A stretch of 64,000 nucleotides of DNA from Fasciolopsis buskii (GCA_008360955.1 LUCM01007448.1:62001-126000); one strand, 5' to 3'; counted from the first letter of the stretch, positions 12,102 to 22,967 are shown. Translations and numbers: made by a program. The notes: a model not told the origin generated them from the letters alone.

Positions 12102-12285
12102 GAGTCTGCTCAGTAGCTTAACGGCTAGGGTTTTCGAATCACAATAGCTTGTCCGGGGTTCGAGTCCCGTTTGAGGAGCGGTGGATCTGCGCTGCTGATT
12201 TCTAACAAGGGGGAAAAAGCTGTGCAGTGCTTCCGTAGTTTCTAAAAGGTCAGCTGAGCATTGGGGTGGCATGTCAAATAAACTT
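12102..12285 (+). repeat. S1 family, tRNA-derived repeat
   Basis: Diverged copy. TCAGTAGCTTAACGGCTAGG fits an A box, and GGGGTTCGAGTCCCG is a near-perfect B box, the best preserved in the family. It then reads TGCGCTGCTGATTTCTAACA and GCTGTGCAGTGC. It does not fold as a tRNA. Homology with the 10 kb copy extends upstream to about 11955. Confidence 0.75.
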
Positions 12286-13210
12286 GTAATGACGATCGGC
12301 TAAAGTAGTTGGCCAAATAATGGACTAATGTGTGTTGAGCATAGAAAAGACTCGGGAATATTTCGTTCTCGACTGTTGCAGAGGACAAATTTGATGTCTT
12401 CCTTACTTGGGCGTTCTTGTCACACTGAAACGGATGGTGGATAACTCTAAGTAAAGTCCATTGACGATTTGCGAGACGATGTGAGAGAGGATTTTTCTCG
12501 TCTATTTTTCGTGTTTTACAGCGGACAGCACGTACAAACGCAGTGAGATCGGTCTTGTTATAAGAAACAAAATCCTATTCACCACTGGCCAAAGAGGAGG
12601 GAAGACTGTCAATATACGTATATTACCGTGTTCTTAGTACTGACAGAATATTTGGTGAAGGAGTTTCCAAATAACTCAGAAGTCACCAGTAATGTACTAG
12701 TCCAAGGGGTTCAATTTTCAGAGTTGTCTTTTAATTAGATTAGATTACTGTATTTGGAACACGTGTTCCGCATGCCCACAAATCGCCTGCCTGATCGTAC
12801 CCAGCCTTTTGAGGCAGCTAAATTGGTCGACAAATGAGTTGAGGTGGTCACTCCATGACACGGTGAAAAGGCACGAAAAGTTCCGCGAACCAAACTGACT
12901 ATTGTAGATCCAATTAGGCTGCCTCACCATTTTCGAGAGACCAGATGATGTAAATAATTGCCTCATTCGATCTTGTTTCCACATTTGAAATATTTCTTCG
13001 TCTTTTACATACTACTTTTCAGATGCTATCTCACGATTTACCTATTTCTCTTTCCAGCAGACGGTGCCTTGGGTTAGTGACAAAGCCACAGCTTTATTAT
13101 TCGGAATGAAGTTAGGAAAAGCTTTTATCCATTTCTCCAGACTTATGGATTGCTTCAAAGCACCGTATCTTGATTGTCTGGACGTAGCCGTGACCATCAC
13201 CCTGCATGGT
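12286..13210. other. No feature recognised
   Basis: No repeat or exon signal was seen. Confidence 0.5.
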
Positions 13211-13572
13211 TGGGCACTGGAACAAATAAATCACTTAATAGTGCAGTCGTTTCACATCGAGCACAGAATATCTATACCGTGAACGTGACGCAAGCTTTCC
13301 GGACCCTGTATAAGGTCAGGGGTCGACATTCGAAGTTAGCAAAGTGTCGTGACTTGATCGCTGCGGAAGTGGTCACGATCCGTCTTCACAATCTTCCACT
13401 GTGCTCTGAAAAACAATTTGTGATTTCACTTCAACTCCCTTGGATTACCCTCCGCCCCAATGCAAACACAAGACTACGAAACAATAAACACAACACGTTC
13501 AACTGTATTCGGATTATGCATGTAACACCACAAATCCCTGCCCCTTCCATATTTTTATCTCACTAATCCAGT
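13211..13572 (+). repeat. Dispersed unit shared with foldback F2
   Basis: It is about 95% identical by eye to the reverse complement of 46180-46549, from GGGCACTGGAA through CACTTAATAGTGCAGTCG to ATCTCACTAATCC. It includes one arm and the interior of F2 but not the second arm, so it is a truncated copy. The reading frame open through it (13174-13566) is also open in the other copy, but it resembles no protein I know. I treat it as non-coding. Confidence 0.8.
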
Positions 13573-13644
13573 CCAACAACAATATAAATACTGCACATTC
13601 ACTCTCTTTGGAGACAGAATAGCGTCTGCAATTGCTCAAGAATC

Positions 13645-13985
13645 AGTAACAACGTCATCGGTAGAATTCGTAGTTGGCCGACGTTTGGGTTAACTTGGGT
13701 AACTCTTCTCAAGGCGCAGGATTTACAATCAAATGACCTGGGGTAGTAATTAAATGCTAAATGGAATCACAAGGTTTGTCGTGTGCGCGATGCCTGTCCC
13801 GTTCACATGTGGTTGAGTGTGTGTGTGTGTGTGTGGTTATGCAATTGTCTGTATGTATGGGAGTGAGTTTGTAGGTCGGTGTCATTTTTAAGCTACTATC
13901 CCAGATCATTTGATTGCAAATCCTACCTTGATAAAACAACTCAAGATAGCTGAAATTTCGGTCACTTAAGCAATCTATCAACAAA
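13645..13985. repeat. Diverged foldback of family P interrupted by a GT microsatellite
   Basis: The left segment 13645-13745 and the right segment 13901-13985 are inverted relative to each other (ATTTACAATCAAATGACCTG against CCAGATCATTTGATTGCAAA). Both align loosely with family P arms. About 155 bp lie between them, including the (GT)n tract at 13817-13836. It is the oldest-looking copy. Confidence 0.5.
13817..13836 (+). repeat. (GT)n microsatellite
   Basis: About ten GT units in the spacer of the diverged family P foldback. Confidence 0.9.
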
Positions 13986-13989
13986 GTTG

Positions 13990-15613
13990 TTGGTGACTTT
14001 TAAGCAATTGCATACATAAATTAACCACATAACGCATCCGCTTTTCGATACGCTCCGAATCTCGTTCGGTCCAGATTTGTTACCGAAGTTATGTCCTTTA
14101 GTCGGGATCGATTTCATTTGTAAGAATGGATCCAGTTCCACTTTACAACCTGATCAGGACAATCCGTCAGCTATTTTCAAGCCATCACAACTGAACTCAG
14201 TTGTACTTTTTTGTTACCACGGTGAATGAATTTCATGATAGCCTTGACCTTAACATTTTGATGACAAATCACAAACCCATCAAAGTGAAGTACACTCTCC
14301 AAAGGGAATAAAACAATTAATGGAACTCATGATTTCCACAGCCCCTTTCAACATCGCCACCTGCATGAATTTGACAAAACAATTCAATTTGCCAAAGGAA
14401 AGTAATTAGTTGAAATAATTGCTTTTAGCTGTTTTGTTGAGAATCACATTGTCAAACCAATGGACCACGCAACAGTGGAATTCTGTGGAAATGCTGCACA
14501 CAGATGCCCCATAGCTCCGGGCCAGGGTGCATGACAAACGGTTCCGAACGTTTTCATTCCGACTTGGAGCGAATCAGCATCTGTTGTTTACTTTTGAAAT
14601 ACGAAATGAAAATGCACAATTAAAACTGCCGAGTCATTTCAGTGACAGTTATCATGAGGTTAGGATCCGTACTGTTGTGGAATGTAACCAGATTTGATCT
14701 TATATTGGTTGAAAAGTGTTGAAATGAACAATGAACATTTTCATCATTTTCCGATGATTGAGTTATACATTTCGATCGCGAAACGTTTCACGGTCAGTCG
14801 AAGAAAAATCACAACAGAAGCTAACATCAATATCTACGAGTAAAATCATTAGGACAATACTTGTCACAATTCAAGCAAGACCCGAAACTATTCATAGAAT
14901 AAAGCCTGTACCTGTGCATATAGATTGCACAATCGAAGTCTGAGTCCACCTTACGAAGCTGGTGAACAAAGTCTTACGTAATGGTAATGATAATAATGGT
15001 GAGTCCAGTAAAAACTTCTTAGCATTTATGTTCGAAACAATTCATCCCACTTCAAGTTCTTTCCGTTGTAACTACGAAAGGATGTTTCGTAATTACTATT
15101 AAATTTAGCCCTCTTGTTCAGGTAAGCAGCTGGCATGCTAGTAATCGATCGTCTCACGAAATTCTAACCGGTCCATGGTTGAACCGTTTCCAAATAGCCA
15201 GTCAGCGTGAAAGGTACAGGCTGGAAACGATCAATAGCATCTAAACTCATGGACACCCCACCCGCAAACTGATCTACGGCCACCGAAAATCGTGTTAGCA
15301 TCCGATAAGCCTCTCTTACTCACATACACACTAACAAGCATACACCCAAAGATCTTTTTTTTTGGAAAGATTAGTGAAAATGATGTAATCACTTGGCGAC
15401 AATGTCGCTCAAGTTGATTAGACTCCGAGATGCAGTATGCCCTATTTCCGAGATATTTTTCATTCACCTTGGTTACACGATGTGGCCATGGTGATGATAA
15501 GCTCTGTTAATATGTGAATATGTGAAACTAAACTGTACAGTGTTGTGTTGCCGTAAGACGCGTGTGATCGGGGCAAGCAAGAGATTAATCGATTCATCAC
15601 ATGATTTCTGTAC
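13990..15613. other. No feature recognised
   Basis: AT-rich, short frames only. Confidence 0.5.
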
Positions 15614-15761
15614 CAATTAGCTACCGTGTCAATCATCAATTTACAGAACTTTGCTACGGTCGGGCCGACGTGAATAAAGTAAGCGAGATGCCAGTTCTGA
15701 CTGTCTACAAAGAAGACACGAGGACATCCCCGTTCCAAAGCCTCGACAGCCGCCCTACGAC
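15614..15761 (-). CDS. Candidate internal exon
   Basis: The minus-strand frame between an acceptor (ACTATATCCGAG) and a donor (GTACAG) reads RRAAVEALERGCPRVFFVDS, QNWHLAYFIHVGPTVAKFC and KLMIDTVANW. The mixture of helix-like and hydrophobic segments looks protein-like. The plus strand is also open across it (ending EESVIILLGLA), so the strand is not settled. Unidentified. Confidence 0.25.
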
Positions 15762-16468
15762 CTCGGATATAGTTGAAGAAAGTGTCATCATATTATTAGG
15801 TCTTGCATAACCAATTCAATCTTGTTAGTGTTCGCCTAGATCACTGGGAACATGTAATTGATCAATAAATAAATTTAAAGCTAGTTGCGGGGATTCATAA
15901 TAAATAATGCATGAATATCTTTTTTCTGAAATCACTATCGTTTCGGTTTCCGTGTCATTTCTAATCGCCGGGGGTCCGCAATAATGGAAACTAGTTTCGA
16001 CCGCACCCTGGCAACACCTGCATGATGTGGCTGGAGGTATAGAATGACATGGGGTAGACGTGGAATGCAATAGTATCACCAAGTGCAATGCATGATCATT
16101 CCTCATAATGTCATCAAACATTCAGCAGTAAGGGTTTGCACGTTTCATAATGCACTCTTAAAGGAATTTTTCACTCGTTTTTGTCATCTCATAGAACAAT
16201 CTATACAGTGTCAGTCTGCATGCGAGCACGTGTAACACGTAACCGAAAGTAAATGCTCAACTTTCATCTTCTCTTCGGAAGACTGAGATTTCCAAATAAA
16301 AATTGCGTTACAAATCTAATCAGATTCTCTCACACCACGTTCCAGCATTCCAGGCAGTTGGTGCAGTACAGATTGTTTAAAGACTAAACACTGTGAGTAC
16401 TGTCAAACTGATCCTTTTCCGTCTTTGGAAAAGTAGTCCCGCAATTCGTATAAAATTAGTACCCTTGG

Positions 16469-16700
16469 TCAGAAAAGGAACAGATTGATGTCCACGTCTA
16501 GGGAGGCAGATTTGGACTGTTGTTTTAAGTCAGTTGAACCGCCGTTCCTGTAATCAAACGAAACATTCTCTATTCCGATGGATCGTTTATCCCCCCTCTC
16601 CAGTCCGTCCTCCTCGGAATCGAAGTTGTTCAACTTTCCTGTTCCGTGGCTCCACACAGTCCCCCAGCGTTCATTTCCAGCGATCACTTGCACATTTTCA
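16469..16700 (-). CDS. Candidate terminal exon abutting an S2 SINE
   Basis: The minus-strand frame, open to TGA, reads ENVQVIAGNERWGTVWSHGT, GKLNNFDSEEDGLERGDKRS, IGIENVSFDYRNGGSTDL and SASLDVDINLFLF. It is GC-richer than its surroundings. The only acceptor (AAAGCAAG) is where the S2 repeat begins, so either the SINE inserted at the exon edge or the frame is fortuitous. Hydrophilic; no family recognised. Confidence 0.28.
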
Positions 16701-16705
16701 CTTGC

Positions 16706-16856
16706 TTTATTAATGAAATAACAGTGTATATCAATTTTCAGGAACGAGGCCGCGGCCAGCAGAGGGTTGCCAAGTGAGGAAGTTGACCGGCGGTGGGAGG
16801 ATTCGAACCCGTGACCTTCACGTCCAAACGCCACGACCTTATCTGTTTGACTGGTG
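16706..16856 (-). repeat. S2 family, tRNA-derived SINE
   Basis: Read on the minus strand it has GGCGTTTGGACGTGAAGGTC, the B box GGGTTCGAATCCTCCCACC, CACTTGGCAACCCTCTGC and a tail ending in CATTAATAAAG. Four copies in this window, all on the minus strand, share this order. The tail abuts a candidate minus-strand exon (16469-16700). Confidence 0.8.
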
Positions 16857-17086
16857 TTGGTTTCATTTGTTGATGGTATTATTAGCTGCTATTATCACTG
16901 ATCAAATACGTGTACCCGGCTGTTTCCTGCCTTATCATCTTATGACTGACAAGGAATCAGAAAATTCCCCATCTATTCATTTTGTTGTGATTATTCCCTC
17001 CCCATACGCATATCCACTCTAAGAGCTTTCTTGAATATCTTTCACATGAACACCGGATTCTGTTTTTTCATCTATTTCTTCCTGAG

Positions 17087-17375
17087 TGACATTACTTTTA
17101 ATACGCATTCCTACACTAAGCAGGGGAGTGAGATAGAGTACCATATTCCCACTGTTGTTTTAATTATACTCTATCAGCTGGTCGCACGTTGTTTCCCGGT
17201 CCCGTTGGTATCGTTGTTGATTCGATATTTAATCAGACAAAGCAGACAGAAACCAGGTTTGAGCCAACTGTTCCTTGACAGGTATGTATTCTCACTTCTT
17301 ACCTTGCACGTTTTTTATTTATTTCGCAGATGTACTCATTGTTGGACATTTTTGTTGCCAACTATAGCCGTGTAG
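17087..17375 (+). CDS. Candidate 3' gene end with a 48-bp intron (17087-17281, 17330-17375)
   Basis: Unidentified. The first exon follows a pyrimidine-rich tract ending TTCCTGAG and reads DITFNTHSYTKQGSEIEYH, IPTVVLIILYQLVARCFPV and IRQSRQKPGLSQLFLD. It ends GACAG at a consensus donor, GTATGT. The acceptor TTTTATTTATTTCGCAG precedes the second exon, which reads CTHCWTFLLPTIAV then TAG; phases match. The hydrophobic middle could be one membrane segment or a buried helix. The 48-bp intron is a multiple of three with no stop, so an unspliced message would also be read through. An alternative acceptor sits at 17123. Confidence 0.4.
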
Positions 17376-18969
17376 TGTTTTAGTCTCGTTATCGAAAGTA
17401 TATTTTTTGTACACTTAGTTACTGTTAGACAAAATCGTTAATCGAATTTTTATGTCAAATTGTGTGTTGATTGTGACCCCTTTTTGCGTTAAAAGTTGTC
17501 CAGGATTCCTATTGCCTGTTGTACGGAAAATCTCGTTAGCCGTTCAGTGTAATCTGGATGACACGATAATTCATTAGGTCACTTGTGAGAAACACAAAAT
17601 TCTCTGACTAGGACGTTGAGCTGTGCATCAGTGCATTCTTCAACATGACGAGTATGCATTGAGGCTATTCTTGTTTCATAATCCAAGGACTAATGTATCT
17701 AGCCGGCTTACCTAGGGAACTGCATTTTAAAGTTTTATTGTGTGAATGTATGACAAGAGTAAAAGTTAAGGGTGCACCAAGAACAAAACGCAACTAAGTG
17801 TTGCTATCAGTTCAGAAAGTAATATATTTGGGTATATTTGTTCGGTGTATTTCGAGATGGCTTCGGTACTATCGGACGAATGGAGCCCAGCGGAAGGGTC
17901 TTTCAGTTTGCAAAAAGAACTTTCCCACAGGTGCTTACGGTGAACATCTTGACAAACTAGTATGAAAAGGCGTGTAGACGGGTCTGCAAGTACCGGTCAT
18001 GACGTATAACCTCGTTGTTGTGGGATTGGATCAACGTAGGATCGAACTATTTAACGGATAACCTGCGGCACGTGCCTATTCTCGCTCCATAAACGCATTT
18101 ACCAAGCCGCAAATCCTGATATCCTGTGTCCAACAGCACGGATACCAAAACTACCTATGCAAAAACCGTTGTCTAAGTGTGTCTATCAGTCCACAGATGG
18201 AAGTTCAGATGATTAACTAGGGAGAACAGACGGACAGTTGTGCACCGAATAGTCAAACACATTTAGGCGTAACAAGAAAGCCCAACTAATAGGCACGATT
18301 CATTGAATTTCAGCATTACAGGGTGGTTTCTCAAGGTCACTGGTCGTTGGTCACCACGAAAGATCCGTGTGCAAATGGCTTCCCTTTCGTGATCCCAAAT
18401 ACAAAATAGATTTCACAAATAGGTGACAGGGTTTGAGTATCTGATCAGCAGGATAGATAATGACGAATGTGCACTATCGACGAGAATGAAACTAGTGTAC
18501 AGTGCTCCCGTGGTTTTCAATGGCGAAATGGATGCTAACAGTAGATTACGAATCCTATTTAAGTAGTAAATGTATTCCCGGGTTATTCGATGTCAAGTCA
18601 CTTCTAAGCGTCATGAATCACCTTAGTCATCGAGATAAGGTCGCCTACGTGTTACTAATGAGGACTGGAATAGTAAGCAAAAGTCACCAACTAGTTACAA
18701 ACGATCATATGACTTATTCCAGGCCGTATTGAAAGGCGCTATCACGCGCTCACATTCAGTGGAAACCATTTTATCAGCCATAAACTTATCTCCATGCAAA
18801 GGGCCGATGGATCATTTCTCATAGTTACAGGGTTCCATTTTAACAGTAAAGTAAATGACGAAAATAAATTCTAATGGACATGAAACCACCTGAGAGGTGC
18901 ATTGTTTGCACTTCATTGTTTCAACCCCAAAGTGATCACATGGTTCGGCATGCATGGCACGACACTTAG

Positions 18970-19076
18970 TGAACCACTTATTGGACCTTGTTTCTGGAAC
19001 TGTGTGAATGTTTTAACCGATTTGCAACCTTTATCACAACTTCTTTCGAAGTACCCGTCATCTTTGGAAGATGATG
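18970..19076 (+). CDS. Candidate internal exon
   Basis: The acceptor-like ACGACACTTAG is followed by a frame reading EPLIGPCFWNCVNVLTDLQP and LSQLLSKYPSSLEDD, ending at the strong donor GTAAGCG. It leaves a codon split after one base. No partner exon was found. Unidentified. Confidence 0.25.
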
Positions 19077-19650
19077 GTAAGCGAAGCCACGCACGAATTC
19101 ACCAGGACGGAGGATAGACTCACTTCGCAAAGCCTGTTCGGTTGTGGTTAGACGATCTAGTTTGTTAACCGAACAAATCAACAGAGCATCACGTTTCCAG
19201 GGCACAGGGAACAAGTAGGGCGATAAGCCGTGGTTGGAAAACACCAGGGAAACTTCAACAACTTTACTTAAAATAGCAAATTACTACAAAATATCCATTC
19301 TTAACGAACATCCTAAAAGCTATGACTACGTTTACACTCTCATGATTTAGTGCAAACCTCTGTATGACCGGGGATAGGTTTCGTAACGCGACCGATAAAA
19401 TTCACGCGGGTGGGTCAGGCATCCCATGACTGGGTCGCCCCAGTTGTTCGTGTCTTGGTGACTTGAGGTCCTGGAGTATCTCGCAGGATGGAACGCGATC
19501 GTTGCCATAGCAACAACCGTCAACTAGGTCTGAAATCAGATAACCTATTGGCTTCTAGCTTGGTTCTGTCACACGAGGAGTGTTTCATGAGTACCCAATG
19601 CTGATTTATTCTACTGTGAAGATAGAATTGAGCATTACAATCAAAAATGT

Positions 19651-19750
19651 AAAACTTGCCTTCAGAAAGACTACCCACGGTAGTCGAAATATTGGTGCAT
19701 TGCATCTAGCAACAATGCTGTGATATTAACTTTATATCACTCACAATAAA
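19651..19750 (+). repeat. Half copy of family P
   Basis: One arm only: ACTTGCCTTCAGAAAGACTA, a CCACG loop, TAGTCGAAAT, then the terminal TATATCACTCACAATAAAA. The complementary arm is missing. Confidence 0.75.
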
Positions 19751-19970
19751 AGAAATAGAACCTTTTCTGAAAACATAATATCTTCACATAGAAATGACCC
19801 CATTTTTAGTGATGCAAAGGACCGATCATGAAAAGACACGTCTTTCCTCCTTGTTCGTCTTTCAAGACAATACCGTGATGAAATTGAAACAAATGAAGGT
19901 GTAGATGATACAAAATGAGTCATGCGGAATAATAATAAACCGATATATGTTAATAGTAGGAGACTGAATG

Positions 19971-20205
19971 TTTCCATGAAATAATTCACTATGTGATATC
20001 ATCGCAACAAACCGATCAGAGCCTGCCCGGTAGCATAATGGCTAAAGCGTTCGACTCAGAATCGTTCATCTCGGGTTTGCGTCCCAGTTCGGGCACGGTG
20101 GATATGCACTGCTGATGATTCCTAACAAGGATGAAACAGCTGCATACGGTTTCTTAATGACGAGTTGAGCGATGTCATCACATGGTGAATTATTTCATGA
20201 AAATA
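19971..20205 (+). mobile_element. Element S1 with terminal inverted repeats and tRNA-like interior
   Basis: The ends 19971-20005 and 20171-20205 are inverted repeats of 35 bp with about 4 mismatches (tip TCATGAAATAATTCAC). Inside, TAGCATAATGGCTAAAGCG fits an RNA polymerase III A box and a degenerate B box (GGGTTTGCGTCCCAG) follows, as in tRNA-derived SINEs. Further on lies CTGATGATTCCTAACAAGGA followed by TGAAAC. The mix of inverted repeats with a tRNA-like body is unusual. Relatives are at 10163-10345, 12102-12285 and 43725-43822. Confidence 0.75.
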
Positions 20206-20582
20206 AACTGATATGCCGAATTTCTGATAGACAAATGGGAATTTGCTTGAACAATATTGTGTAAGGCAAGTTCGACTACTTCAGTTGCCACGACGCCTAC
20301 GTTGAACGGAACCAGTGTCCACGAATTTGATCTTCACTTGCTTCCCAGTAGATGGTGCAGGTCTGTTTCGCTAAGATTTTCACCATTTGAACTCATCGCA
20401 CATAGCTGACAAACTGTTACCGAACGCATTTAACAAAACAAACTAAATTCTGCCATTCAACGTTAGGTTCGTAGCAAAGATCACCTGAAAAGCAAATAAT
20501 CGATCCGAGTTCCATAAAAACCATTGAGCCCACGAGCATGGCTTGCATTCCATGTTTTAGTGTTTCCACCGCCACTTGAAAT

Positions 20583-20779
20583 CGTGAATGATATAATTTT
20601 AATAACACAGCTTTGTTGGTCGATGTAATTAGTCACCGTCTCGACTACCTTGGGTAGTTTTCCTCAAGGCAAGTCTTATCATCAAAATCTTGCCTTGAGA
20701 AAGACCGTCCACAGTAGTCGAAACGTTGGCACATTACATTGACCAACAACGCTGTGTTATTGACATTGTATCATTCACA
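20583..20779. mobile_element. Palindromic foldback element, family P (best copy)
   Basis: Two arms of about 95 bp (20583-20677 and 20685-20779) are reverse complements with scattered mismatches and a loop of only about 8 bases, so nearly the whole element is one hairpin. The tips read GTGAATGATATAAT and its complement. Each arm holds the inner motif CTTGAGAAAG-hairpin-CGAAAC. There is no reading frame. The outer flank 20786-20838 also recurs beside other copies (31916-31966, 51792-51844), so the mobile unit is larger than the palindrome. It is probably a non-autonomous transposon; superfamily unknown. Confidence 0.85.
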
Positions 20780-22080
20780 ATAAAAACCAATACATGGCGC
20801 ACCGATTTTTCAATGCACTCCTTACGTCATTCGGTTCTGATATTCACAAGCTCAACTTATCCTATCTCGCCTGTTTCCTTTCCGATCTGCTGATAACCTC
20901 CTTTCATGGGCACATGAATGATCATGATGAGCACAGTTCTGTCTGGCCGAGTAACAGTCGAAGTTGTCGTGTTTCACACTCGACCAAATCTTAGGTTACC
21001 TGGGCTTTTCCTACTCGACTGGGCCTGCCTGAGTTTGCTCTTGATGACGCAACCCCGATTGAGTAGTGAATTTGACTGTCCAGTCTATGTGCTGCAAGTA
21101 AGCCTAATCAACGTCTGTAAATGTTGTTTTAGAGTGGAAGATTAAAAAAATCGTTTTACTCTACCTTCACGCCGTCACTTTAATCTTGATGCCCCGCGTA
21201 AAGACGATTAATACTTCAGAATAATTGTCATTTACGAACAATCATTGAACAAATCAAGAGATAATTCTGGTTCGCTTCAGAAAAGAGTTTGCACTCGAGA
21301 TCAATTGGGTCGATTTCGTAAGCCGCACGTACTTTGCTGGCAAAATCGAATTGTCTCAGTGCCTTACTTGATAGGAAAGGAGGGAGAGGTTAGGTTCGAA
21401 GACCGCAAGCTGTGGAGGTTGCTTCCAACTTCTCTTGGGAGTAGTAAATCAACGGCAACTTTACCACGAGCATCTTATAAGAGTTGAAGTCCCATGAATT
21501 TCCTTTGGACGGCGATGTTGTTGATATAAAACACAGATAATCTTGATGAAAGCCACTTCTTACATGGACAAAACGAGAATTTTCCACCCAGCATGCAAGT
21601 GAAGAACATTACACATCATCCGGCATCCCCGTGCTCATCGAAGTTATCGAACTTGGAACAACCCAAGCGTTCAAAGTCGCTTGGGGGTCCTACCGATTTC
21701 GTTCTACGAAACAAAATTTACTCAACTGTTATGCTCAGATCTAAACACAAATGAACAATTGTTAAACCTTATCGGATTAAGTCCAAATCACAATAAATCC
21801 GGTTAGTTTTTCGTCATGCTTTAAGGTATAAAGTGTTCCAGTAAATACGTTAACATCATCGGCGTCTTTCCCCCACTACTGTTGATTCCGGTGCATTGGA
21901 TTACAAGCGCTAACCATTGTTCCACCACTATATGTACCTGGGCGTGCGCGTATTTGTATGTATGTATGTATGTATATGTGCGTTGATGTTAACTTATGAC
22001 CGAATCCAACCTAGTCGGAAAATCAGATCGCACACCCAAATGGCCTACCGCAATGTGCCCAACAATTTTAGCGTAGTGGA

Positions 22081-22088
22081 CACACACA

Positions 22089-22123
<35 letters not shown>

Positions 22124-22128
22124 GCAAA
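22081..22128 (+). repeat. (CA)n microsatellite
   Basis: CA run with CG interruptions. A second CA run lies at 22299-22319 and a GA run at 22384-22406. Confidence 0.9.
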
Positions 22129-22298
22129 TAGCCACTTACGTGGCCGCAAAAACTCATTTTTCTTTCCCTGCTCTTCACCAAATAGTATTGCACAAAACAC
22201 GCAACCTGTACAAGAGATAATCTCGTCGCCACAATTTCTCTTCTCGTGGTCAATAGCTTACCGGCAAGAGAATAACACACGAGAACCGTCACCATCAA

Positions 22299-22319
22299 TA
22301 CACACACACACACACACGC
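22299..22319 (+). repeat. (CA)n microsatellite
   Basis: About ten CA units. Confidence 0.9.
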
Positions 22320-22383
22320 ACGGATAGTCACTCACACATTAGCAAAGCCCTAGTCATCCCGTTTGTTGACCATACGGAGACAA

Positions 22384-22406
22384 AGAGAGAGAGAGAGAGA
22401 AAGAGA
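22384..22406 (+). repeat. (GA)n microsatellite
   Basis: GA run ending in GAAAGAGAAAAAG. Confidence 0.85.
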
Positions 22407-22794
22407 AAAAGTCTGATGCCCATTCACATCAGGTTTACGGGAACCTCAGGGGTGGTGGGAGGAAGGTTTTGAATTCATTACACTGATACGAGGCAGCCAT
22501 AACCGAAAGTGAATAGTTGACGTAAACTATCCTCAACACGGGAGCCAGAGAGGCTGTGGGGATGTGAAATGGAGGCAAACTATTGAATTTACGGGGGATT
22601 TTGTGCGCATCAGTCACTCATTTGGACACTAAAATTTTCCCAAGATCCAACCAGAATTTCCAGTCATGCAAAACATCAATACTATCCGTTCACTCGGCCT
22701 CTTTCTTTTGCTGTATTACTACTATTAGCATTAATACCAGCAGTATTAAAGATTCGAATTCATATTCATCCCCGAGACTGAATTATTTGCATTG

Positions 22795-22865
22795 AATCCT
22801 AGTTTGGATCGAAACGTCACAATAAACGTATTAACGTATTAACTCAGTGTACGCCTTCTCAACTC
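22795..22865 (+). repeat. Dispersed repeat next to AT microsatellite, copy 2
   Basis: Matches 1836-1895 (TCCTAGTTTGGATCGAAACG, then GTGTACGCCTTCTCAACTCT). It lacks the CTGATGAG segment of copy 1. Confidence 0.7.
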
Positions 22866-22874
22866 TAAGTATGC

Positions 22875-22921
22875 ATATATATATATATATATTCAAACTA
22901 GGACTTGTTGTCAAACGTGAA

Positions 22922-22963
<42 letters not shown>
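22875..22963 (+). repeat. Two (AT)n microsatellites
   Basis: Runs at 22875-22893 and 22923-22963 flank TTCAAACTAGGACTTGTTG. The first borders copy 2 of the dispersed repeat. Confidence 0.9.

Positions 22964-22967
<4 letters not shown>

Noticed and set aside
12102..12200. Possible tRNA gene because of a strong B box
   Set aside because: The acceptor and anticodon arms do not pair. It aligns with other S1 repeats, so it is a SINE-type sequence.
22068..22331. Cys/Val-rich open frame
   Set aside because: Translation of CA/GT microsatellites.
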